Shown here piece by piece: positions 1 to 7,128 of a stretch of DNA of 34,659 nt. Below the pieces are notes generated by a model. It did no database searches, had not been told where the DNA came from, and saw only the letters and a list, made by a program, of their open reading frames with translations. Source of the stretch: Methanomicrobiales archaeon (GTDB taxonomy: Archaea > Halobacteriota > Methanomicrobia > Methanomicrobiales > Methanospirillaceae); the NCBI GenBank assembly GCA_026394715.1, contig JAPKXR010000218.1, positions 1-34,659 of the forward strand, written 5' to 3'. Positions within the stretch are counted from its first letter, which is position 1, and each line of letters begins with the position of its first letter. Position numbers and translations under genes: made by a program.

Positions 1-213
1 CTGATGTCTCTCCAACAATGCACGTGTCGTAAATAATTTTTTGTATTCCTTTCAGGACGGTAAACGCTTACCCCGGGAAACAATCAAAAAAACGGATTAT
101 ACGTCTTCATGAAGGAACTACCCCACCGGCAGCTTCCAGTCATAAACATTAAAAAAATCAGGGGAAGATATATTGGTTGGGCCTTCCCGTAGCCCATGTA
201 TCGATAACCCCGG
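1..213. other. Non-coding left edge of the window
   Basis: I see no convincing coding region here. The stretch is AT-rich and lies downstream of the minus-strand secreted-protein gene that ends at 214, so it probably holds that gene's 3' untranslated region and perhaps control sequence for a gene outside the window. No clear hairpin or tRNA-like element was found. Confidence 0.5.
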
Positions 214-1026
214 TTAACTGGGTGCCGATGTGTAACTCACTTCCTTCGAGAGGTCAAACAGCCCGTCAACTGACGTCACATCATGGTACTGCATGTCGGT
301 AGTCTGTGTCGTGCTATTGGCGCCCTGCATGATCAGACCACTGACATATGCTGAAGCGCTACCTATTGCCGGACTGTCCATGGTACCTGCCGTCTGGTTA
401 AGCCCGTGGGCATCGATTGAATAATCGAGTTCGACCGTTGTTCCCGGCTGGTTCGAGATGGCCCGTACGCCGCTGCTTGAACTTGCAGATACTTCCGAGA
501 CATCCAGCTTACTGCCTGCAACGACAATCTCATTCTCGGCAGGTAAGACCGCGTCAGTCGTGCTTCCCCATGGACAGCAACCCGTTGAAGTCGTATCCTC
601 TGATGCATCGGTTTGTACGAGGATGCTCTCATCAGAAACCATACGGCCGGCGTCCCCTGCTTCGAAGGTGATAATCCTATCCGTCTGGACATTATCCTGG
701 CCGTTCAGCACGCTGCCGGTATTAATCTGTGTGTTCTTCGTGTAATCCGTCGCACCGTTTATTGCCATTGAGTTCTCAGAATACACAATCGTTGAAACCT
801 GACCACCATCACTTGCGAGTGGGGGTACCAGGCTACCATTGCCCTGCTGGAGCCCAAGGTCAGTCTGTGCCTGGAAATTACCTACGACCTTTGCTGAAGT
901 CTTTACAGTAATAACAGAACTTTCATTCCCAGCCGGTACAGGACGTGCAGCCATGGCCGAGCCAGAGACTGCAATGAGTATCACCATCGCTATGATGATC
1001 ACACCTATCGATACGTTTGTCTTCAT
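214..1026 (-). CDS. Secreted or surface-anchored protein of unknown function
   Basis: The product is about 270 residues. It starts with a lysine-containing hydrophobic signal peptide (hydrophobic core VIIIAMVILIAVSGSAMA, likely cleavage after AMA), followed by a Ser/Thr/Asn-rich, low-charge exported region. A short CCPWG motif lies near the middle, and I see no recognisable enzyme domain. A longer GTG start exists at 1035, but the ATG at 1026 is preceded by AGGTGG with 5-nt spacing, so I prefer it. An archaeal TATA box (1079-1087) lies about 55 bp upstream. I do not recognise the family; a cell-surface or extracellular role is inferred from the signal peptide and composition only. Confidence 0.75.
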   Translation of the reverse strand: MKTNVSIGVIIIAMVILIAVSGSAMAARPVPAGNESSVITVKTSAKVVGNFQAQTDLGLQQGNGSLVPPLASDGGQVSTIVYSENSMAINGATDYTKNTQINTGSVLNGQDNVQTDRIITFEAGDAGRMVSDESILVQTDASEDTTSTGCCPWGSTTDAVLPAENEIVVAGSKLDVSEVSASSSSGVRAISNQPGTTVELDYSIDAHGLNQTAGTMDSPAIGSASAYVSGLIMQGANSTTQTTDMQYHDVTSVDGLFDLSKEVSYTSAPS

Positions 1027-1035
1027 CTTCGCCAC

Positions 1036-1510
1036 CTAGATCGATAAAGTTGTAAGCATCGAAATTACGTTATTGAAGTATATATAATTAATGTAACCCA
1101 TTTTTTAAAAGTGATAACCAATGAGTTCTTTTCATTCAAATTCCCCCATGGTGGGTACGTTTTTGGGTACCGTTCTGATCACCAAAAACGCATTCTCGCC
1201 GGCCTTATGTCACCCATTATTGTAATCCATTGCGCAGACGCCTGACAATAGCGGGGATACCAGGCAAAAAAACGAGGTGCGCTCCCGAACAAAACAACAG
1301 GAAACCAAAGGGGTTGTTATACGCGATGAAAATCTAATAAATTCAAAGACCCAGGGGCTGGAATATTGTTTTGATTTTCATTTTTTTTTTCATTTTCCTG
1401 AGCTGTCCAGAATTTGTAACTCCACGCAATTGGGAAACCAGTTACTCTGTTCCATCCTTTAGGGAAAACTACCATAAACAACAGGAAAAAAATAAAAAAT
1501 AATACCCGGC
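1036..1510. other. 475-base intergenic region with a 9-bp inverted repeat
   Basis: No credible gene is present; the short plus-strand frame at 1277-1462 has no ribosome-binding site and no recognisable sequence. Besides the TATA box at 1079-1087, there is a perfect 9-bp inverted repeat, CGTTTTTGG (1158-1166) and CCAAAAACG (1182-1190), with a 15-base loop. It sits between the 3' end of the gene at 1511-1882 and the promoter of the gene at 214-1026, so it could be a terminator or an upstream operator. A GGGTAC direct repeat overlaps it. Confidence 0.4.
1079..1087 (-). promoter_or_regulatory. Probable TATA box for the secreted protein gene at 214-1026
   Basis: The minus strand reads TTATATATA about 53-60 bases upstream of the ATG at 1026. 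Transcription would start roughly 25 bases downstream, leaving a leader of about 30 nt that contains the AGGTGG ribosome-binding site. This is assigned by eye from the archaeal promoter consensus. Confidence 0.45.
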
Positions 1511-1882
1511 TTACAGAGTAACCGAAATGGTCTGACTGTACTGGTAGATTATCCCTGATGCCCTCGAGGATTCTGAGTAGCGGATTGACTGCCGCGAAGA
1601 CTGGTTGGAGCCGGACCGGCCGAAGTAGTTAAAATATGAACTCACATCACCATAGGTCGGCCTGGTCCCGCTGCCTCTCGCCGCAAATGAGTACCCCATG
1701 TTCGGGCTCCCGGAATCACCCGTCATTGCCGAACCCAGGGCGGATGCCAAATATACCTGGCCCCCCGAATACTTGCTCCCGGCCTGGCCAAACCCGGTGA
1801 AGGTATCAGCCGAAACGGGCACAATAAACGCAACCAGCACAACGAGTACTGCAATGTACCCTGCAAATTTTATTGGATCCAT
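1511..1882 (-). CDS. Small secreted protein of unknown function
   Basis: This 123-residue protein has a clear signal peptide: a short N-terminus with one Lys, hydrophobic core IAVLVVLVAFIVPVSA, then D. The mature part, about 97 residues, is rich in Ser, Gly and Tyr and lacks Cys. The ATG at 1882 is preceded by GGAGG with 5-nt spacing, a strong ribosome-binding site that fixes the start. It lies upstream of, and in the same direction as, the other secreted protein (214-1026), but the 475-base gap with its own TATA box argues for separate transcription. The family was not recognised. The composition suggests an exported structural or adhesive protein, but that is a guess. Confidence 0.7.
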   Translation of the reverse strand: MDPIKFAGYIAVLVVLVAFIVPVSADTFTGFGQAGSKYSGGQVYLASALGSAMTGDSGSPNMGYSFAARGSGTRPTYGDVSSYFNYFGRSGSNQSSRQSIRYSESSRASGIIYQYSQTISVTL

Positions 1883-2065
1883 TTTTTCCTCCAGATCAGT
1901 AATACGACCAATAATTAATAATAAATGGTTTTAGGGGCTGACCTTAAAAACTTTATCAGAATTTTACATCACCGCTAAACACACCGATGAAAAGCCAGAA
2001 CCAAGAAAATTCACTCCTTTCTGGTTAAAACCCACATATTACTCAAAAATCAGTCTCCGTCCGAT

Positions 2066-2084
2066 AACCTATCTTTATTAGGTT
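2066..2084 (+). promoter_or_regulatory. Promoter region with inverted repeat upstream of the TPR lipoprotein
   Basis: AACCTA (2066-2071) and TAGGTT (2079-2084) form a 6-bp inverted repeat around a TATA-like stretch (CTTTATTA). The repeat ends 18 bases before the ATG at 2103, so the transcript would be nearly leaderless. The arms flanking the TATA element could be an operator; this is only a pattern-based suggestion. Confidence 0.3.
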
Positions 2085-2102
2085 TTACATTGAAAATTTA
2101 CT

Positions 2103-4082
2103 ATGAAATCCTGTTGGGTACTGGTGGCCTTAATCTTTCTAATCACCCCGTTTTTTTCCGGTTGTCTAAATTACCAGGATCCTTCGGGAGCCCGGGGGGT
2201 CCAGCAGGCACGGTTGTTGTACGATGCAGGAAAGTTCAATGAATCACTTGGAATCTATGAAAACCTCACCGTAAAAGAACCTGCTAATGCGGTTGCATGG
2301 TCGGGGAAAGGGGACGTCCTCCTGAAAACCGGCAGGTTCAGTGATGCACTGGCATCGTATGATACCGCCCTGAAAATCAACCCCGGAAATGCAGCAGCAT
2401 GGAAAGGAGAAGGCGATGCCCTGGCCTTCCTAAAACAGTACAACGAATCGGTCACCAGTTACGATAAGGCACTTGCATCAGATCATACGATGGCTGAAGC
2501 AGCAGAGGCAAAAGGAAATTCCTTAAAGGCATCAGGCAGGTTCAACGAGAGCATTGCGGCATATGACGAGGCAATCTCAATCAATCCCGGACTCTCATCG
2601 GCGTATAAACTGAAAGGTGATGTTCTTGCGTTGCAGGGGCGGAACATAGACGCGTTCGATGCGTACGACGCCGCATTCAACGCGGGATACAGCACGGCGG
2701 GCATATGGAGTGCCAAGGGCGATATTTTTAAAAATATGGGCCGGTACAACGAGGCCATGACCGCCTACAATAATGCTCTCACCACCGAACCAAACAACTC
2801 CAGGACCTGGAGTTCCGCAGGCTTTATTTTCAATAGTGTCGGCAGGTATGAGGAGGCGGTCGGGGCATACAACCGTGCCCTCGCCATTTCACCGGATGAC
2901 CCGGATGCGTGGGGTTACCGGGCATATGCACTGAACAGTCTCGGGAAATCCGCCGAAGCTGACCAGTCTGCAGACCGGGCAATCAGCCTGGACCAGAACA
3001 ACACGCTGGCATGGACGAATAAGGGGTTTGCACAAAACAGCCTTGGAAAGTACAACGAAGCGATCGAGGCCTATAACCGGAGTATTAACCTTAGTCCGAA
3101 TGTCGCGGTGTCATGGACCAACAAAGGGTACGCACTGACCGGGGCAGGGAGGTACAGTGAGGCCATGGCCGCCTATGATCAGGCACTTAGGATTGAGCCG
3201 GGCCTTTCCATCGTCTGGGGATATAAATCGATGGTTTACAACCAGGTCGGCAATTATACAGGGGCGATCAATGCGGCTGAACAGGCCATTCGTCTCGACC
3301 AGAATAACACGATCGCATGGACGAATAAGGGGACTGCCGAGACACGGCTGGGTAAATTCGAACAGGCAGCAAAATCCTTTACCAGGGCGCTTCAGCTGGA
3401 CCCGGGTGCCGCCGTTACCTGGTTCAACAAGGGTTTCGCCCTCCACACGATAAAGAACTACGAGGAGGCGGTTGTTGCCTATGACCAGGCGTTGAAGATA
3501 GACCCAAAGAACACCATGGCCTGGATATACAAGGTATCGGCACTCAGTTCCCTTGGCCGTGAAGAAGACACAGTCCGTGCCTATGACAAAATTCTGAAAG
3601 CCGAGCCGAATAACACCGTCGCATGGATGAACAAGGGATATGCCCTGTTCCAGCTTGGACGCATGGATGAAGCGGTCAGTGCGTACGACCGTGCACTTGA
3701 TTATGAACCGAATAATACCATGGCCGTCACCAACAAGGCATATGCATTACTGGTCCTTGGCAGTTATCCGGAAGCGGTACGGGCCTACGATAAAGCCCTT
3801 TTGCTGGAACCGAACAACACGGACTCGCTGAATTATAAAGCGACTGCATTGCTACGGGTTGGCAAACTGGAGAAGGCATTGACGATATTTGAAAAAGTCA
3901 TCCAGATTGATCCGAAGAATGTCGTAGCCTGGACAACCAGGGGATACATCCTGTATAAACAAGGTAATATCGATGGGGCAATCAAGGCGTATGACACCGC
4001 ACTCAGTATCGATCCCAATAATGCTGATGCAAACTACGGCAAAAGTGAGGCGATTCGGATCATCTGGCCTCACTACCGGTAG
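2103..4082 (+). CDS. TPR-repeat lipoprotein (about 18 tetratricopeptide repeats)
   Basis: This 659-residue protein has an N-terminal hydrophobic segment ending in a lipobox-like FSGC (Cys at about residue 21), so it is probably exported and lipid-anchored. From about residue 35 to the C-terminus it consists of 34-residue TPR units, recognisable by the recurring AW.NKGYAL ... G+Y.EA...YD.AL...P.N pattern. I count 18 full units plus a partial one. TPR superhelices bind peptides or partner proteins; no catalytic domain is present. Several units near residues 290-480 are close copies of one another, suggesting internal duplication. It is transcribed convergently to the chaperone operon (ends 128 bp apart), so it is a neighbour and not an operon member. 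TPR lipoproteins of this kind are common in Methanomicrobiales; the partner is unknown. Confidence 0.88.
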   Translation: MKSCWVLVALIFLITPFFSGCLNYQDPSGARGVQQARLLYDAGKFNESLGIYENLTVKEPANAVAWSGKGDVLLKTGRFSDALASYDTALKINPGNAAAWKGEGDALAFLKQYNESVTSYDKALASDHTMAEAAEAKGNSLKASGRFNESIAAYDEAISINPGLSSAYKLKGDVLALQGRNIDAFDAYDAAFNAGYSTAGIWSAKGDIFKNMGRYNEAMTAYNNALTTEPNNSRTWSSAGFIFNSVGRYEEAVGAYNRALAISPDDPDAWGYRAYALNSLGKSAEADQSADRAISLDQNNTLAWTNKGFAQNSLGKYNEAIEAYNRSINLSPNVAVSWTNKGYALTGAGRYSEAMAAYDQALRIEPGLSIVWGYKSMVYNQVGNYTGAINAAEQAIRLDQNNTIAWTNKGTAETRLGKFEQAAKSFTRALQLDPGAAVTWFNKGFALHTIKNYEEAVVAYDQALKIDPKNTMAWIYKVSALSSLGREEDTVRAYDKILKAEPNNTVAWMNKGYALFQLGRMDEAVSAYDRALDYEPNNTMAVTNKAYALLVLGSYPEAVRAYDKALLLEPNNTDSLNYKATALLRVGKLEKALTIFEKVIQIDPKNVVAWTTRGYILYKQGNIDGAIKAYDTALSIDPNNADANYGKSEAIRIIWPHYR

Positions 4083-4092
4083 ATTGCCGGCC

Positions 4093-4142
4093 TGAACGAA
4101 TGGACCCCCGGGTTTTGAAACCCCCGGCCCCTTTACCGTTCA
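4093..4142. terminator. Candidate bidirectional terminator hairpin between convergent genes
   Basis: TGAACG (4093-4098) pairs with CGTTCA (4137-4142). Inside it, GGGTTT (4110-4115) pairs with AAACCC (4118-4123), flanked by further complementary C/G runs. The element lies between the stop codons of the TPR gene and the J-like gene, which converge. Position and symmetry suggest transcription termination on both strands, although archaeal terminators usually depend on T-runs, which are weak here. Confidence 0.35.
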
Positions 4143-4210
4143 AACTGCTGAAAAATCCCCTCAATTTCTAGCCTTTGCGCAGACCACCGTTGACCCTCTC
4201 CAGCAGGGCA

Positions 4211-5374
4211 TCAACCCTTAAAGAGATTCCGGCCCTTCCCGGCCCGCTCCTTTCCTGGATGTTCCCTGACGTTTTTAACAGATAACAGTACCCTCAACGT
4301 TTCTACCAGTTTATCGTTCTCAAAAAGCCACAGGTAATCCTCCCGTAACGATTGGTTTTTCAGCACGCTGTATGCCAGGTTCACGGTAGGAGTCCGTTCG
4401 AGTTCCCGGTATTTATTCCGGATAATTATCTCCGCCTCTTTTTTATCAACCGGGAGCGGACCGGCTTTTAGCCCGAGAACTGAAAAAAAAGTTACCTTTG
4501 AAGGAGGTAGGTAATCCTTCCAGTCCTGGTTGGTATTCTGTATCGCATCAGACCTCGTAAAATATTCCTCGAGAAAACCCGGGTTCGTGAGGGCAGCCAG
4601 GATAATCTTTCCCACCATATCCGGGCCGATAAATCTCCAGTGTTCCTTTTTCTTCTCCAGGGATAAAAACTCCTCAGGGCCCATCTTCGTTGCAATTAAA
4701 CCAAGCATGATGTCATACTGCTCGCGGAAAACGGAGTCTGTCAAAAGAGAGTAAATTTTTCGGGATAACTCAGAATCCTGCAGGCAATTCGTGATAATTG
4801 CCTCAATATCGGAATCCTTTGCAAGCCCTGCAACCTCGTAGAGGTCCGGCATACCCTCAGTGTACAGGTACCAGTATTCGGCATAGATTACTTGTGACTG
4901 CACCAGTTTGTCAAGCTTTTTTGCATCGTTGATATTTTCGCTATGTATCCTGATCAGCTCATTTTTTTCAAAGGGGGGCATGCACTTTGTAAACTGCTCA
5001 GCAACCGTGAGAAACTCGTCATACTCTTTCTGGAGAGAGGGGGTACTTATGACTAAAAGCGCCTCACAAATCACCTCAGGAGGATAAATCGAGGGTCCCT
5101 TCTTATTCTGATACACCAGTTTGACCTCTTCCTGTGTCACCCCCCGGTGAACGCCAAGGACGCAATAATAGGTGGGTATACCCTCCATGAAATCATCTGC
5201 CCATTGGGGGTGCCGCTGGGTAAACTGGTAAAACCGGTCGAGATACCTGCCGACCCGGTGTTCATCCATGAAAACATTCTTAGAAACCTTCCAGTAGGGG
5301 TCATCCTCAATTGGTATACCCGGGCTTTTCGCCTGAAGATTTCCAGGACTTTTACTCTTAATTTTCCAGCCCAT
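4211..5374 (-). CDS. Multi-module J-like (HPD-lacking) co-chaperone protein
   Basis: This 387-residue soluble protein has at least three J-domain-like modules: residues 69-121 (YYCVLGV ... VTQEEVKLVY ... LQKEYDEFL), 177-224 (LYEVAGL ... LLTDSVFREQYD) and 295-352 (FFSVLGL ... YSVLKNQSLREDY). A fourth helix III/IV-like piece is near 256-271 (LTNPGFLEEYF). Each keeps the spacing of J helices I-II and the closing (L)..S/D..R..YD helix, but none has the HPD tripeptide that stimulates Hsp70 ATPase; the HPD loop is shortened or replaced. The start is firm: AAGGG lies 6 nt before the ATG, inside the 3' end of the Hsp70 gene, overlapping it by 17 nt. It is the third gene of the GrpE-Hsp70-J-like operon, so it is probably the dedicated partner of that Hsp70. 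The module assignment is by eye. Confidence 0.7.
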   Translation of the reverse strand: MGWKIKSKSPGNLQAKSPGIPIEDDPYWKVSKNVFMDEHRVGRYLDRFYQFTQRHPQWADDFMEGIPTYYCVLGVHRGVTQEEVKLVYQNKKGPSIYPPEVICEALLVISTPSLQKEYDEFLTVAEQFTKCMPPFEKNELIRIHSENINDAKKLDKLVQSQVIYAEYWYLYTEGMPDLYEVAGLAKDSDIEAIITNCLQDSELSRKIYSLLTDSVFREQYDIMLGLIATKMGPEEFLSLEKKKEHWRFIGPDMVGKIILAALTNPGFLEEYFTRSDAIQNTNQDWKDYLPPSKVTFFSVLGLKAGPLPVDKKEAEIIIRNKYRELERTPTVNLAYSVLKNQSLREDYLWLFENDKLVETLRVLLSVKNVREHPGKERAGKGRNLFKG

Positions 5375-7079
5375 TCTTTTCCCTTATCTCAATTTCGGAA
5401 TCATTCTTCAGGTTAAGACCGGAAATTCTCTCGTTGTCAGCGGGTTCAATACCATCACAGACCAGAATCTCATGTTCTCCGATGATCCCCTTTTCATGAA
5501 GCTCCCGTTTTAAGTCTAATACGGTCCCCGAAGGGTTAAGGAACATATCAAGCGTCACTTTGCCAGGCTTGTTTTTGATATCCACGTGGATACTCTCGAC
5601 ACCGACGAGTTTTTTCATCCACTTGTTCTTTTCTTTCTTTGAAAGCCTGCTCCGTGACTCCAGTTTTACAGTTCGCTGATTCCCTGAAGTTGCATCAAAT
5701 GCCGTGACATGAAGTATGCCGAACTCCTCCCCGACTTCAAACGTCACGTCAATACTATTTTGTCGCATCGGTAATGGTTCGATTGATATCCAGAACTCTC
5801 CAAGATACTCGTTGTCTTCCGCTATCTCTTCATCACCCTGGTAGACAGGTATGATGACCTCATCAGAGAAATCACCGGCATTCGTGTAATTACGTGTACG
5901 TGAAATCGGAATTTTTGTGTTCCGCTCAATAACCTTTGAGAGCGTTCCATCAAAAACTCTTACTCCCAGTGAACAGGAGACCACGTCACTGATCTCGATA
6001 TTCTTCGCCATCCTTGCGTTTTCTCTTCCGTATTCGGTGCCGGCAATGGCAGCGCCAAGTGCAACCGCTGTATAGGGATCGCCGACCAGGGGTTCTTTTC
6101 CGAAATACTCCGTGACAAATTGTCTGACCGCGGGTATGAGCGTCGTCCCTCCCACCAGCAGGATATCATCGATCTCGCTTTTTTCCAGTGATGCGTCCTT
6201 CAAAGCCTGTTCCACCGGAATTAAGGTACGCTCGATCAAGTCTTTTATCAGGCCGTTCAGCGTTTCCCGTTTCAGGACCATACTGAAAGGCGGTTTACCG
6301 GAAGCGGCAAAGGGAATGTTTATTGTCGTGCTTTCAACCGTGGATAGTGCAATCTTTGCCTCTTCGGCAGCTTCTTTCAGCGTGGCAAGAAGCGACATAT
6401 CTTTTTTCGGGTCAATCCCAAGTTGCCGGTGTAATTTTTTTGTCACATGTTCGATAATACGGGCATCAATATCGTCGCCACCCAGCCGGTGCTCACCGGT
6501 GCTTGCGTCCACGTCAAAAAAACCGGATGAGACCGAGAGGATGGATACATCAAAAGTCCCGCCCCCAAAGTCATAGACCAGCACTTTTCTGTCCCGGTCT
6601 TCCCGTATTCCATACGCGAGTGCAGCGGCAGTTGGTTCATTTATCAGCCTGAGGACATTGACTCCTGCAATCTCTGCGGCATCCAGGATGGACTGCCGCT
6701 GGCTGTCAGTATAGTTCGCCGGGACCGATACAACCGCATCAATAAACTTTTTCCCCAGGCGGAATTCCGCATCGTCGAATAGCTTTTTAAAAATTAATGC
6801 ACCGATATATTCAGGGGGGAATTTATGCCGGCCAACTTTCTTTTTGTAGTCCGTCCCCATTTCACGCTTGATTGAACTGACGACCCTGTCGGGATGTACG
6901 ACAAGGTTACGTTTAGCGGATTCCCCGACGGTGAACGTATCTTCTCCTTTGAAATGGACGATGGAGGGAGTAATCGTCTGTCCTTCGCGGTTCTCGATGA
7001 TCTTCGGATCATCCAGCAGCATGTACGCCATCTTCGAGTTCGTCGTCCCGAAGTCAATACCCAGTATGTCCCGGTCCAT
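5358..7079 (-). CDS. Hsp70-family ATPase with a C-terminal ubiquitin-like domain in place of the lid
   Basis: This 573-residue cytoplasmic chaperone ATPase has a complete nucleotide-binding domain: phosphate-1 GIDFGTTNS (7-15), the catalytic Lys equivalent K71, E148 in INEPTAA, phosphate-2 DFGGGTFD (170-177) and adenosine motif VGGTTLIP (309-316). A linker-like DVVSCSLGV leads to a beta-sandwich substrate-binding domain (about 366-475). The usual alpha-helical lid (about 130 residues) is missing. After a short basic helix the chain enters a region (496-567) matching ubiquitin in strand/helix order: an N-terminal hairpin, NPSGTV where ubiquitin has EPSDTI, the LKRELHEKG helix, ILVCDG, then LNLKNDSEIEI where ubiquitin has YNIQKESTLHL. 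It ends in GLEN without a di-glycine. A TTG start at 7091 is possible, but the ATG at 7079 fits family N-termini. The upstream gene encodes GrpE and the downstream one a J-like protein. Confidence 0.93.
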   Translation of the reverse strand: MDRDILGIDFGTTNSKMAYMLLDDPKIIENREGQTITPSIVHFKGEDTFTVGESAKRNLVVHPDRVVSSIKREMGTDYKKKVGRHKFPPEYIGALIFKKLFDDAEFRLGKKFIDAVVSVPANYTDSQRQSILDAAEIAGVNVLRLINEPTAAALAYGIREDRDRKVLVYDFGGGTFDVSILSVSSGFFDVDASTGEHRLGGDDIDARIIEHVTKKLHRQLGIDPKKDMSLLATLKEAAEEAKIALSTVESTTINIPFAASGKPPFSMVLKRETLNGLIKDLIERTLIPVEQALKDASLEKSEIDDILLVGGTTLIPAVRQFVTEYFGKEPLVGDPYTAVALGAAIAGTEYGRENARMAKNIEISDVVSCSLGVRVFDGTLSKVIERNTKIPISRTRNYTNAGDFSDEVIIPVYQGDEEIAEDNEYLGEFWISIEPLPMRQNSIDVTFEVGEEFGILHVTAFDATSGNQRTVKLESRSRLSKKEKNKWMKKLVGVESIHVDIKNKPGKVTLDMFLNPSGTVLDLKRELHEKGIIGEHEILVCDGIEPADNERISGLNLKNDSEIEIREKNGLEN

Positions 7080-7128
7080 GATGTAACCCAAACGTTTAAT
7101 CGGTAGTATTATTTTCTAGTTTCCGTCA

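Noticed and set aside
5358-5594. Ubl segment as a conjugable ubiquitin/SAMP-like modifier
   Set aside because: It ends in GLEN without a terminal Gly-Gly and is part of the Hsp70 chain with no visible processing site.
5358-7079. Canonical dnaK
   Set aside because: The lid domain is missing, a ubiquitin-like segment follows the beta-sandwich, and both partner proteins are atypical, so the symbol dnaK would mislead.
7080-7091. TTG start for the Hsp70 gene
   Set aside because: It adds only LGYI-type residues before MDRDILGIDFGTT; the ATG at 7079 gives the standard Hsp70 N-terminus.
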